Of a DNA stretch of 64,000 nucleotides, positions 52,820 through 61,729 are shown in pieces (position 1 is the first letter of the stretch; each line of letters opens with the position of its first letter). The notes under the pieces were generated by a model. That model searched no databases and was not told the origin of the DNA. It saw only the letters and a program-made list of their open reading frames with translations. The stretch is from Ramlibacter agri. Lineage in GTDB: Bacteria > Pseudomonadota > Gammaproteobacteria > Burkholderiales > Burkholderiaceae_C. The position numbers and the translations under genes were made by a program. The DNA is taken from NCBI RefSeq assembly GCF_012927085.1, contig NZ_JABBFX010000001.1:1426001-1490000 (forward strand), given 5' to 3'.

Positions 52820-53541
52820 GCTCGCACCTCGCCTGTCAGATGAGCCCGCTCCAGCGGTACCAGCGCCGCTTTCACGCGGTCATAGGCCTCGCGATAGTCT
52901 GCGGCGCCTTGCAAGGCGTCGGCCGCGATGAGCTGGGCCACGATCAGCATGCCCTGCATCGGCACCGCAGCGCTGGCGCGCGAGCCTGGCGCAACGCCGG
53001 CAACCTTGTTCACCAGCCGATTCACGTTCATGTGCAGGAAGCGCTCGTGTGCTGCGTCGGCGCCCAGCGCGTGGAGCGTGTCGTGCAGCTGGTGGTACGT
53101 CGGCAGGTACTCGGTCTGTCGCATCTGCGAGGCCCTGCGCGCGGCCTGGAAGGCGGCGACCAGCCGCACCTTCAGATCGACCACACGCTCCGTGTTCCGC
53201 GACATCGTCAGCAGCAGGAAGGCTTGATCCTCTGTGAGCAGTGCGTACCGCTCACGTTGCCCGGTGCGGCTTTCCACCGAAGGTGCTTTTTGAAAAAGCA
53301 CCTTGCCGAAGTGCTCAAACCTGTCGGCGTACTTGTCGACCAGCGCCAGCACGGGGCGGTGCTGGTTGCGCAGTTCCTGCGCGAGGAGGCGACTGTCGAC
53401 GCGGGGCTGATCGCGAGCGGATGTCAGCACCAAGTTCTTGCCCGGATCGGCCGGGGTCGGCACAATGGAGGCCTTCGGTTGCTTCTCGTTTGCGCTCGGC
53501 TCGGCTGGTACCCGGGCCGTTCGCTTGTCTGGGCTCAGCAT
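52816..53541 (-). CDS. Rha-family phage regulatory protein
   Basis: 241 residues. The Rha signature covers ~60-140: SRLLAQELRNQHRPVLALVDKYADRFEHFGKV, RYALLTEDQAFLLLTMSRNTERVVDLKVRLVAAFQAAR. A C-terminal helical domain follows (MNVNRLVNKVAGVAPGSRAS). Rha proteins are phage regulators that interfere with infection or development, often in the early region. Confidence 0.8.
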   Translation of the reverse strand: MLSPDKRTARVPAEPSANEKQPKASIVPTPADPGKNLVLTSARDQPRVDSRLLAQELRNQHRPVLALVDKYADRFEHFGKVLFQKAPSVESRTGQRERYALLTEDQAFLLLTMSRNTERVVDLKVRLVAAFQAARRASQMRQTEYLPTYHQLHDTLHALGADAAHERFLHMNVNRLVNKVAGVAPGSRASAAVPMQGMLIVAQLIAADALQGAADYREAYDRVKAALVPLERAHLTGEVRA

Positions 53542-53780
53542 TGCGCCACCTCCTGCTGCAGGAGGGCTCGCGCTTGGGCGAGGGCCTCGGCGAGCTCGTC
53601 TGGCCGGATCTCGCGGGTCCAGGCGCCGCGGGTAAGCACGATGGTGGGTTCACCCCTGTCGTTGCGACTGGGCGTGGCGACGATGCCGAGGAGAGCGGCT
53701 TCGGCGCAAGCCGTGGCGATGATCTTCCGGAGCGGGGCGTGTGCGGCGGCGTAGGTCACGGTGCGCTCCCCGCCAGCCAC
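53535..53780 (-). CDS. Small hypothetical prophage protein
   Basis: 81 residues. ATACAEAALLGIVATPSRNDRGEPTIVLTRGAWTREIRPDEL has a regular beta-alpha-beta pattern. Overlaps rha by 7 nt. Confidence 0.45.
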   Translation of the reverse strand: MAGGERTVTYAAAHAPLRKIIATACAEAALLGIVATPSRNDRGEPTIVLTRGAWTREIRPDELAEALAQARALLQQEVAQC

Positions 53781-53995
53781 TGGAGGGCCGCCTTGTAGTT
53801 GCTGAATTCGCGCAGGCCGAGGTCCAGACCGCTGCTACGCATCCGCAGTTCGATGTGGGGAAGGCCTGCGGCGCGCGCCCGGGCATTCACGAAGATCGTG
53901 ATGCCACGTGCACCGCAGGCAATACGCAGGTGCTGCTCGCTCGGAGAGGCGGTGCGGGACCCTGAGGGCCTCGGATTGGAGAGGCAGGCTTCCAT
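53756..53995 (-). CDS. Small hypothetical prophage protein
   Basis: 79 residues from the ATG at 53,995, overlapping the previous gene by a few bases. Contains LRIACGARGITIFVNARARAAGLPHIELRM. Unknown. Confidence 0.4.
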   Translation of the reverse strand: MEACLSNPRPSGSRTASPSEQHLRIACGARGITIFVNARARAAGLPHIELRMRSSGLDLGLREFSNYKAALQWLAGSAP

Positions 53996-54228
53996 CACGA
54001 GGCCTCTACCTTCCGACCCTGCGCCTTCGCTTCGAAGGCCTCGATTTCGGCCAGGGACCAGTACGGCGTGGCGTCGCCGAATGGGTAATGCGGCGGAGGG
54101 ATCACGCCCGACTTCACCTTCGCGTAGAAGGCGGTGTTGGACATGTTGTCCCAACGGGCGCGGAGCCGCGGACCGCGGATCCAAGTGGGCTTAACGTCTT
54201 CGGTTTCGACTCGTTCCATTGCGTTCAT
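53995..54228 (-). CDS. AlpA/excisionase-like small DNA-binding protein
   Basis: 77 residues. PTWIRGPRLRARWDNMSNTAFYAKVKSGVIPPPHYPFGDATPYWSL is the winged-helix pattern of AlpA or MerR-type excisionases: an HTH, then a wing ending in xxxPYWxxxEI. It is a good candidate for the excision/regulatory factor working with the integrase. Confidence 0.6.
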   Translation of the reverse strand: MNAMERVETEDVKPTWIRGPRLRARWDNMSNTAFYAKVKSGVIPPPHYPFGDATPYWSLAEIEAFEAKAQGRKVEAS

Positions 54229-54313
54229 CCGTTGTGGGATGAACGCAGTTTCTGAGGACGTGCAACTCTCCACTAGAAAAAGCAGTTGCCCCGGTCAAAA
54301 CTGACCGGTGCCT

Positions 54314-55084
54314 CTAGTTTTTCTTGCGCGGCGCGGCAGGCTGCAATAGCGGCAGTACTCGGTAACCCTCTTGCTGGAGGCGCTGGGCCTCTTTCAGTGC
54401 GGCGCGGAAGCGCTTGTCACGCTGCCGGTCTTCATCGTTGGCCGCCATCGGCGCCAGCGCATCGCCGATTTCTTTCACGCTCGCTCCCGCGGCGTCTGCA
54501 TCAAGAATGCGGAGATACTCGACATACCGGTCCGTGTTCTGAGCGCGGCTTTCGATAGGCTCAAAAACGCCGCGCTTGATTCGCGCCTGACGCTCCGCAC
54601 GGACCGCCGCGAGCAACTGCGATTCGATCACGTTCAGCGGTAGTGAGAGATCAACCTTCGCGACCAGCCACTTTGTGTTCTTCTGCAGGCCATGCGGGTT
54701 ATCCGCCGTCTCAGGAATACCCGTGCCTTTGTCCACAAGCGTGTAGTCCCAGCCAGCGCTGGCGAACACGAATGAACCTCCATTGCTGGATGGGTCCACC
54801 ATCACGTTGAGGCCCCACTGCTGCGCGCGCTCGACCGACGCCCGAAGCAGCACATGCGGCAGGTCGTCTCCGAATTCCTGCAAAACCAGTTGCGGATCGC
54901 GGCTTTCTAGCGTTGCCGCATAGTCCTTCAGCGCGCCCCACGCCTCTTGGTATGCCGGGTTTCGCCGAAGGAACTCCCATGCGACGCGGACCAGCGACGC
55001 GGTCTGGAGCGCGGCATAGGCGGCAGCATCGCGCCACGACGGGCGCAGGAAGGGCTCGGTCGAGCCTGACGGTCGCATTTCCAT
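54314..55084 (-). CDS. DUF6499/DUF2285-type transcriptional regulator-like protein
   Basis: 256 residues. N-terminal RPSWRDAAAYAALQTASLVRVAWEFLRRNPAYQEAW is the signature of the regulator-like domain seen at the start of conjugative-element control genes. The C-terminal part (WLVAKVDLSLPLNVIESQLLAAVRAERQ, YLRILDADAAGASVKEIGDAL) resembles DUF2285. Basic end (AAPRKKN). Confidence 0.6.
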   Translation of the reverse strand: MEMRPSGSTEPFLRPSWRDAAAYAALQTASLVRVAWEFLRRNPAYQEAWGALKDYAATLESRDPQLVLQEFGDDLPHVLLRASVERAQQWGLNVMVDPSSNGGSFVFASAGWDYTLVDKGTGIPETADNPHGLQKNTKWLVAKVDLSLPLNVIESQLLAAVRAERQARIKRGVFEPIESRAQNTDRYVEYLRILDADAAGASVKEIGDALAPMAANDEDRQRDKRFRAALKEAQRLQQEGYRVLPLLQPAAPRKKN

Positions 55085-55193
55085 ACCTCATGGAAATCCT
55101 GAATGAAAGGAGCCGCGCCGACCCGCCAGGTTTGCGGGTGTTCGGGGATCAGCCTAGGCGCGGCACGCACATTGTCGGCGGAGCCTGTGGCGG

Positions 55194-56897
55194 TCAATCC
55201 TGCGCGTCGACCAACACCTTGCCTATATCCTGCTGGCGCATGGCTCCGCCGTTTGCGAGATGGCGTGGAAGTTGATCCTGGAGCAGGAGGTGGGCCAAGT
55301 CCATGGCTCGATCAAACCGCTCTTCCAACGAAGAGTCACTTTCCACCGGGTCGCCTACGCCGGACATCACGATGCTGGCGGCGCCATGCAATGCATCCCA
55401 ATCTGCGGCGGTGGGCTCGTGCCGGCCCTCCTTGAACTCACTGATCATGCGCGAGACGTAGCAGCCGGCTTGGCGCACCGTCTCCAGGCGCGCCGCGCTG
55501 GGGAAGTCCGTCTCAACCAGTTTTGACGAGGCTTGGCGGATCCCTTCCTCCAGTTGCGCTTGGTCCAGGATCTTGGCCGCAGCGGCGAAGGCGTCGAGTG
55601 CAGGCTGCAGCGTCGCACCTAAGCCAGGATGCGTGTCCGGCATGAACCGCGCGCCGAGAATCATCGCCTGCGCAGGCAGCACGATCTCGCCGTAGTAGTC
55701 GTCGGCGTTGCCGATCTTCAGCAGGGTCGTGCCGGCGTCCAGTACCTTCTGCGCGTCGTGGACCAACTGTCTGGCGAACGCGTCGTTGCTGCTGCGCGGT
55801 TCGATATGGAAGGCTTCGCCCATCGCGCTCTCGGCGCGGTCGATCAGCGGCGCCACGTCCGCGCTCCAGGCGTTGGCGCTGGGTTGCGCAGCCGGCAGCT
55901 CTTCGGCCTCTTCGTCCAGGTACTTGGTGTCGGGGCCGCCCACGTATGCCGCATGCGTAAGGGTTCGGAAGTACCTCACCGGGTTGGGCCACGTGCCGGT
56001 TTCGCTCATGGCCAGGTACGCCGTCAGCGCCGCTGCGTAGCCATCGCGGCCCCAAGGGTCGAAGGCGAGTTGTTCGATGACATCCATGACTGCGTCGACC
56101 CACTGCGCAACGTCGCGGCCCCGATACTGCGGATCGATGTCAGTCGAGTCGTCCTCGCGGTCGAAAATTCTTTGCAGCATGTCGGCGAGGAGAACGAAGC
56201 CGCGCTCCATCTCTGCCGCATAGAAGACATCCTCACCGATGGAAGGAAGCAGGCGCTGTTCCAGCGTGTCATAGAGATCGCCCTGCATGTCGCGACACTG
56301 CTTCAATACAGCCTCGATCGCCTGCTTGCCCGCGCGCGCTTGCAGAGCGGCGCCCAGGACCATGGATTCGATCTCGCCGAACCACTTCACCCACCGCGCT
56401 GCAACCTCCATGGAAGGCTCCTGCGTGGCGGCCGCGGCGAGCCATGCATGCAGGCTGCCCTCCGCGTTGGCCATCAGGTCGCGGACGCTGACATCCTCTG
56501 CCTCGCAGTTGGCGTCCTCGGCGAGGACGAACAGTTCAACCAGGGCGTTTCCCAGACCGAGCAGCCGCTGCTTCCATTGGGCCGCCTCATTGGTTCCGAA
56601 AGGCCGCTTCGACGCGGACTTGCGGCTGCTCTCGTTTTGCCTCCTTCGTCTGGGCGATTTCGGGCGTACCGATGATTCCGCGACAATGCCGTTAGCCATG
56701 GTCAGACCTCCTGTAAAGGTATGGCTGTGGTCAGAGGCCGGTTTGGTGTTGCTGCACCTGCCGGCCTCGCCTCTTGCCCCGCTCGCGCCGCCGCGGGGCT
56801 TGGCGGTGTTCCTCTGCTGCTCTGCCGAGATCGCACCTGCTTCGGCAGCAATTTCGGCCTCTGTACTGAGACGCGATTCGAGAATTTCCTTGGCCAT
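55194..56897 (-). CDS. Large hypothetical helical protein with two in-frame start sites
   Basis: 567 residues from the ATG at 56,897, or 501 from the ATG at 56,699. Both starts have strong Shine-Dalgarno sequences (AGGAG at the first, CAGGAGG at the second). Basic N-terminus (RPKSPRRRRQNESSRKSASKRP), then long helical regions (WKQRLLGLGNALVELFVLAEDANCEAEDV, AFDPWGRDGYAAALTAYLAMSE). No TM, no catalytic motif seen. Position beside the integrase suggests an accessory cargo role. Confidence 0.5.
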   Translation of the reverse strand: MAKEILESRLSTEAEIAAEAGAISAEQQRNTAKPRGGASGARGEAGRCSNTKPASDHSHTFTGGLTMANGIVAESSVRPKSPRRRRQNESSRKSASKRPFGTNEAAQWKQRLLGLGNALVELFVLAEDANCEAEDVSVRDLMANAEGSLHAWLAAAATQEPSMEVAARWVKWFGEIESMVLGAALQARAGKQAIEAVLKQCRDMQGDLYDTLEQRLLPSIGEDVFYAAEMERGFVLLADMLQRIFDREDDSTDIDPQYRGRDVAQWVDAVMDVIEQLAFDPWGRDGYAAALTAYLAMSETGTWPNPVRYFRTLTHAAYVGGPDTKYLDEEAEELPAAQPSANAWSADVAPLIDRAESAMGEAFHIEPRSSNDAFARQLVHDAQKVLDAGTTLLKIGNADDYYGEIVLPAQAMILGARFMPDTHPGLGATLQPALDAFAAAAKILDQAQLEEGIRQASSKLVETDFPSAARLETVRQAGCYVSRMISEFKEGRHEPTAADWDALHGAASIVMSGVGDPVESDSSLEERFDRAMDLAHLLLQDQLPRHLANGGAMRQQDIGKVLVDAQD

Positions 56898-56989
56898 GTC
56901 GTACTCCTGACGATTGCTGGATGCCTAGAGCGTCTTTGCGCCGTCGGCGAGACTGACCGCGTGGCGAAGAGATCGCCAGGGCCGAATTC

Positions 56990-57169
56990 CTATTCGGGCT
57001 CGTTTGCCTGATCAATCTTCTTGCGCACCCACGGCGCGCCGCCTAGCCGCAAAAGCTTTTGCTTCTGCGTCGGCTCCATCTTGATCATCACGGGCACCAT
57101 GGCCTCGCTCCCAACCGGCTTCCTGCCGGCTCCGGGACGAGCTCCACCTCTAGGGCGTTGCGACTTCAT
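56990..57169 (-). CDS. Small basic phage protein (59 aa)
   Basis: ATG at 57,169, TAG at 56,990. It starts MKSQRPRGGARPGAGRKPVG, a motif typical of small phage/terminase-associated DNA-binding proteins, and continues MIKMEPTQKQKLLRLGGAPWVRKKI. The conserved RGGARPGAGRKP makes it believable despite its length. Confidence 0.6.
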   Translation of the reverse strand: MKSQRPRGGARPGAGRKPVGSEAMVPVMIKMEPTQKQKLLRLGGAPWVRKKIDQANEPE

Positions 57170-57252
57170 AAATGAAATGGTAAACCCAAATCAAACGACA
57201 AGCAAACACCGTTCGTCCTTACGCCGCGGGGGGGGCGTACAAGAACGCGCGC

Positions 57253-58494
57253 TTAGGTGGCGCGCTTGGCCTTCATAGGCACGACCTTGCCCCCGGCAGG
57301 CAGCGGTTTGGCCAGAAATGCCGCCCAGTCGTTCATCATCTGCCGGCGCTTGTCGAACAGCTCACCGCGCCGGTACGCGGCCTCGACTTTGTCGCCGATC
57401 GTGTGCGCCAGTGCCATCTCCGCGACTTCGCGGGCGTAGTTCGTGCGTTCGCTGGCCCAGTCTCGGAACGTGCTGCGGAAGCCGTGCGGCACCGCTTCCA
57501 GATCCATGTCGCGCATCACCTTGGTGAGCGTCATGTCCGAAAGCATCGTGTTCTTCCGTGACGGGAAGAGCAGGTCCGCGCCGTCAACACGGGGAAGGGC
57601 GCGCAGCAGCTTCACCGCTGCGGGCGACAGCGGCACGCGGTGCTCCTTGGCCGCCTTCATGCGCTCCTTGGGCACCGTCCAACTTGCCGCCTGCAGGTCG
57701 AATTCTGGCCAGCGCGCGCCGCGCACTTCGCCGGATCGCGCGGCCGTCAGGATCGCGAGCTCCAGCGCGCGGGCGCCGAGGCCCGGCTTGGCTCTCAGTT
57801 CCACCATGAACGCCGCTGCATCGTCGATCGGCATGGCCTCGTGATGCTCGCGGTTCGCGACCTTGTTTGGCGCCGGCAGCAGCTTGTCGAGGTGGCCGCG
57901 CCAGCGCGCCGGGTTCTCGCGCGAGCGGTAGCCACGCACAGCCGCCCAATCCAGCACCGCCTCCAGGCGACCGCGCAGGCGCTTGGCAGTCTCGGTCTTC
58001 TTCCGCCAGATCGGCTCCAGCACCCTCATGATCTGCGCCAGCTCCACGTCCCGAACGAGCATGTCGCCGACCACGGGATAGGCGTACTGCTCCAGGGTGT
58101 TCGTCCATTGCTGTTCGTGCTTCGGGTTGCGCCACTCCGGCGCCTTCGCCTCGATGTACGCCGTCGCGCACTCCTTGAATGAGCGTGCGGCGGCGGTGCT
58201 GGCCTTCAGCGCACTGCGCTGCTCACGGCGAGCCTCGATGGGGTCGACGCCCTGGTCGATGAGGGCCCGCGCCTGGCGGGCCTTGTCCCTGGCCAGCGCG
58301 AGCGTCACGTCCGGAAAACCACCGAGGCCCATGTCCCGGCGTCGGCCGGCTATGCTGGCGCGCAGCACCCACGTACGCGCTCCCGAGTCGAGCACCTGCA
58401 GGTACAGGCCCGAGACGCCGCCGACTGCATGCATGCCGGGCTCCTTCAGCCGGCCGACCACCAGCGCTGATAGCTCTTGCGCTTTCCGAGCCAT
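57253..58494 (-). CDS. int: Tyrosine recombinase/integrase (P4-type, with N-terminal arm-binding domain)
   Basis: 413 residues from the ATG at 58,494. The N-terminal domain (LKEPGMHAVGGVSGLYLQVLDSGARTWVLR, MGLGGFPDVTLALARDKARQARALIDQGVDP) is the DUF4102-like arm-binding part. Catalytic motifs: TAARSGEVRGARW (Arg ~250), PHGFRSTFRDWASERT (HxxR ~336), AHTIGDKVEAAYRRGELFDKRR (Tyr ~372). It directs recombination at the tRNA-Ser 3' end. It is transcribed away from attR, 170 bp from it, at the end opposite the tRNA. Confidence 0.95.
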   Translation of the reverse strand: MARKAQELSALVVGRLKEPGMHAVGGVSGLYLQVLDSGARTWVLRASIAGRRRDMGLGGFPDVTLALARDKARQARALIDQGVDPIEARREQRSALKASTAAARSFKECATAYIEAKAPEWRNPKHEQQWTNTLEQYAYPVVGDMLVRDVELAQIMRVLEPIWRKKTETAKRLRGRLEAVLDWAAVRGYRSRENPARWRGHLDKLLPAPNKVANREHHEAMPIDDAAAFMVELRAKPGLGARALELAILTAARSGEVRGARWPEFDLQAASWTVPKERMKAAKEHRVPLSPAAVKLLRALPRVDGADLLFPSRKNTMLSDMTLTKVMRDMDLEAVPHGFRSTFRDWASERTNYAREVAEMALAHTIGDKVEAAYRRGELFDKRRQMMNDWAAFLAKPLPAGGKVVPMKAKRAT

Positions 58495-58663
58495 GTCACA
58501 TATTCCTTCCGCCATTTTCCGCCACCCCACGTGGCACCCATCAATACTAGTGGCATTGGCCGGAATTGGGAAGGATTGATCGGAATACGTGAAATACCCT
58601 CACCAGAGGGAAAACGCGTCGGACGCGCATTGTTTGGAACGGTTCGGAATTAGGCGGAGGCGG

Positions 58664-58679
58664 TCACCGCTTCCGCCAG
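58664..58679 (+). repeat. attR of the tRNA-Ser element
   Basis: TCACCGCTTCCGCCAG, identical to the tRNA-Ser 3' end at 37,167-37,182, followed by non-tRNA sequence. Marks the right boundary of the 21.5-kb element. Confidence 0.85.
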
Positions 58680-58726
58680 AGGGTTCCAGCACCCCTATGC
58701 CATCATGGGCCTTTCCCCCCGCGCCC

Positions 58727-59620
58727 ATGATCGACCTCTCCACCCGCGTCCTCCGGGCCATGATCGCGCTCGACGAACTGCGCCACTTCTCGCTGGCCGC
58801 GGAGCGGTGCCACGTCACGCAATCCGCGCTGAGCCAGATGATCGGCAAGCTGGAACGCGACGTCGGCTTGCGCTTGGTGGACCGCGACCGCCGGCGCGTG
58901 GTGCTGACGGCGGAGGGCGAGCGCTTCGTGGCGACGGCGCGGCGCGTCATGGCGGAACTGCAGGAGATCAGCGCGGACCTGCGGGACAGCAGCGAGCTGC
59001 GCAAGGGCCGCGTCGTCGTGACGGCGCAGCCCTCGCTGGCGGCGCACTGGTTGCCGCCCATCATCAAGGCGTACCAGGCGCTCTATCCCGGCGTGCAGGT
59101 GGGCCTGTACGATGCGCCGCCCGAGAAGGCGCTGGAGCAGGTGCGGCAGCGGCAGGCGGACCTGGCGCTGACGGCACGCGGCCCCGGCCTGGCCGGCCTG
59201 CAGCACCGGCTGCTGTTTCGCGATCCCTTCGCCGTGGTCTGCCCGGTGGACCACGCGTTCGCGAAGCGCAAGTCGCTCACCATCGCCAACCTGGAGGGCG
59301 AGCGCTTCATCCGCCTCATTCGCAGCGGCAGCATCGCGCAGCACCTGGAGCAGGCCATGCGCGAGGTGCACGTCCAGGACTCCGGGCTGGAGGTGGAGCA
59401 GGTCGCCACCCTGGCGCAGCTGGTGGCCAACGGGCTGGGCATCAGCATCGTGCCGCTGTCCTCGCTGGCGTACTTCGACCGCAGTCGGGTGGCTGCGGTG
59501 CCGCTCAAGGGCGCCGACCTGAACCGCCCCATCTACCTGGTGTGGCCGGCGGCCGCGCAGCTGAGCCCGGCGGCCGAGGGCTTCGTGGCGATGCTGAAGC
59601 CGCCCCTGCAGAAACTCTAA
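58727..59620 (+). CDS. LysR-family transcriptional regulator
   Basis: 297 residues from the ATG at 58,727. N-terminal HTH (RHFSLAAERCHVTQSALSQMIGKLERDVGLRL), then a two-lobed effector domain (VVVTAQPSLAAHWLPPIIKAYQALYPGVQVGLYD, LVANGLGISIVPLSSLAY). It reads toward the catabolic operon and probably controls it. The effector would be an acyl-CoA pathway substrate or intermediate (inference). Confidence 0.9.
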   Translation: MIDLSTRVLRAMIALDELRHFSLAAERCHVTQSALSQMIGKLERDVGLRLVDRDRRRVVLTAEGERFVATARRVMAELQEISADLRDSSELRKGRVVVTAQPSLAAHWLPPIIKAYQALYPGVQVGLYDAPPEKALEQVRQRQADLALTARGPGLAGLQHRLLFRDPFAVVCPVDHAFAKRKSLTIANLEGERFIRLIRSGSIAQHLEQAMREVHVQDSGLEVEQVATLAQLVANGLGISIVPLSSLAYFDRSRVAAVPLKGADLNRPIYLVWPAAAQLSPAAEGFVAMLKPPLQKL

Positions 59621-59700
59621 TCACAGGACAAGGATAATTAATTTTACTTTCGTGGGGGCGTGCGTCACGATGCGCATACATCTGCCGCCCCTGCCTTGCC

Positions 59701-60891
59701 TTGAACAGCTCCGCTCCCCCCACCGGCCCGCTGGCCGGCCTGCGCGTCCTGGACCTCACCACGGTGATCATGGGGCCCTATGGCACCCGGATCCTCGGGG
59801 ACCTGGGCGCCGACGTCGTCAAGATCGAGCCGCCCGAGGGCGACACCTTCCGCAACTACGGCCCGCTGCGCCACGAGCAGATGAACGGCTCGGTGCTGAA
59901 CCTGCACCGCAACAAGCGCAGCGTGCGGCTGGACCTGAAGGACGAAGGCGCGCGTGAAGCGCTGCGCAAGCTGATCGCCGACGCCGACGTGCTGGTGCAC
60001 AACCTGCGCCCGCAGGCGGCCGCACGCGCGGGCCTGGACTGGGACAGCGTTTCCAGGATCAACCCGCGCATGGTGCTGTGCGCCGCGCGCGGCTTCAGCC
60101 AGGCCGGCCCCTACGGCGACAAGGCTGCGTACGACGACTTGCTGCAGGCCGGGTCCGGCTACAGCGCGTTCGTCGAACAGACCACCGGCCAGGCCGGTTA
60201 CGCGCCGACGGCGTGGTGCGACAAGGTCGGCGGCCAGGCCATCGCCACCGCGGTGATGGGCGCGCTGCTGCACCGCGAACGCGGCGGCAGCGGCCAGGAA
60301 GTGGAAGTGCCCATGTTCGAAGTGGCCATCGACTTCATGCTGGTGGAACACTTCGGTCCCGCCGCCTTCGAGCCGGCGCTGGGCCCGGCGGGCTTCAAGC
60401 GGCAGCTGGCACGCGACCGCCGGCCGTACCGCACGCAGGACGGCTGGGCCTGCATCCTGCCGTACTCGGACCGCAACTGGAAGGACTTCTTCGCCTTCAT
60501 CGGCCAGCCCGAACTCGGCGACGACCCGCGCTACCAGAAGCTCACCGACCGCGTGACCCACATCGACAGCCTGTACCGCCTGGTCGCCGAGCACGCGCCC
60601 GGCCACACGACGCAGGAATGGGTGGCGTTCTGCGACCGCGTCAGCATCCCCTGCATGCCGGTGCTGCGCATCGAAGACTTGCAGCACGACCCGCATGTGG
60701 TCGCCACGTCCTTCATGGCGGTGGCGGAGCACCCGAGCGAAGGCGCCTACCACCTGGTGCAGTCGCCGCTGCGCTTCGGTGCCACGCCCTACAGCCTGCA
60801 GCGCCATGCGCCGCGCGTGGGCGAGCACACGGCCGAAGTGCTGCGCGAAGCCGGCGTGAGCGAATCCGAAGTGGCGCGCCTGGCGCACTGA
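59701..60891 (+). CDS. CaiB/BaiF-family CoA transferase
   Basis: 396 residues from a TTG. Family III CoA transferase: PLAGLRVLDLTTVIMGPYGTRILGDLGADVVKIEPPEGD, NKRSVRLDLKD, RPQAAARAGLDWDSVSRINPRMV, YDDLLQAGSGYSA (catalytic Asp in the YDxxxQA motif) and PVLRIEDLQHDPHV. It activates a carboxylate with CoA for the dehydrogenases downstream. Confidence 0.9.
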   Translation: MNSSAPPTGPLAGLRVLDLTTVIMGPYGTRILGDLGADVVKIEPPEGDTFRNYGPLRHEQMNGSVLNLHRNKRSVRLDLKDEGAREALRKLIADADVLVHNLRPQAAARAGLDWDSVSRINPRMVLCAARGFSQAGPYGDKAAYDDLLQAGSGYSAFVEQTTGQAGYAPTAWCDKVGGQAIATAVMGALLHRERGGSGQEVEVPMFEVAIDFMLVEHFGPAAFEPALGPAGFKRQLARDRRPYRTQDGWACILPYSDRNWKDFFAFIGQPELGDDPRYQKLTDRVTHIDSLYRLVAEHAPGHTTQEWVAFCDRVSIPCMPVLRIEDLQHDPHVVATSFMAVAEHPSEGAYHLVQSPLRFGATPYSLQRHAPRVGEHTAEVLREAGVSESEVARLAH

Positions 60892-60931
60892 AGCGTTCCC
60901 GGGAACGAGAGACCAACGAATGGAGACAGCC

Positions 60932-61726
60932 ATGGGTGATTTCCTCGTCTACGAGCAGGACGGCCCTGTCGTCACGCTCACCATGAACCAGCCGGCCAAG
61001 CGCAACCCGCTGACCGGCAACACCGCGGTGCCGGAGCTGCTGGCCGCGCTGGACCGCATCGACGCCGACCGCAGCGTGCGCTGCGTCATCCTCACCGCGA
61101 ACGGCCCGTCCTTCTCCGCCGGCGGCGACCTGCGCGAGATGCAACGCCAGGCCACGCCCGAAGTCAGCGAGATGGACATCCGCCAGGAGTACCGGCGCGG
61201 CATCCAGCGCCTGCCGCTGGCGCTTTTCAACCTCGAAGTGCCGGTGATCGCGGCGGTCAACGGCCACGCCATCGGCGCCGGCCTGGACCTGGCCTGCATG
61301 TGCGACATCCGCATCGCTTCCGAGAAGGCGGTGTTCGCGGAAAGCTTCGTCAAGGTCGGCATCATCCCGGGCGACGGCGGGGCGTGGCTGCTGCCGCGGA
61401 CGGTCGGCCTGGCGCGCGCCGCCGAACTGGCCTTCACCGGCGACACCATCGACGCGCAGCAAGCGCTGGCCTGGAACCTCGTCTCGCGCGTCGTGCCGCA
61501 CGAACAGCTGCTGCCCGCCGCGCGCGAACTGGCCAGTCGCATCGTCGCCAACCCCGCGCACGCGCTGCGCCTCACCAAGCGCCTGATGCGCGAAGCGCTG
61601 CACTCGCGGCTGGACACCGTGCTGGAGCTCTCCGCCGTGTTCCAGGCCGTGTCGCACAAGACGGACGACCATCGCGAGGCTGTCTCGGCCTTCCTCGAAA
61701 AGCGCAAGCCGCAGTTCGGGCAGTAA
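60932..61726 (+). CDS. Enoyl-CoA hydratase/isomerase
   Basis: 264 residues from the ATG at 60,932 (GGAGACAGCC upstream). Crotonase fold: NQPAKRNPLTG, GPSFSAGGDLREM (oxyanion region), AAVNGHAIGAGLDLACMCDIRIASE, FVKVGIIPGDGGAWLLPRTVG. The Glu normally following AG in the second catalytic position (xGGL/ExG) is replaced by Gly-Gly around DGGAW, so it may be a CoA hydrolase or isomerase variant rather than a hydratase. Cotranscribed. Confidence 0.88.
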   Translation: MGDFLVYEQDGPVVTLTMNQPAKRNPLTGNTAVPELLAALDRIDADRSVRCVILTANGPSFSAGGDLREMQRQATPEVSEMDIRQEYRRGIQRLPLALFNLEVPVIAAVNGHAIGAGLDLACMCDIRIASEKAVFAESFVKVGIIPGDGGAWLLPRTVGLARAAELAFTGDTIDAQQALAWNLVSRVVPHEQLLPAARELASRIVANPAHALRLTKRLMREALHSRLDTVLELSAVFQAVSHKTDDHREAVSAFLEKRKPQFGQ

Positions 61727-61729
61727 GCC

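Noticed and set aside
57225..57240. Poly-G tract as a phase-variation site
   Set aside because: The G8 run lies in a short intergenic gap, not in a promoter or coding start that I could link to switching.
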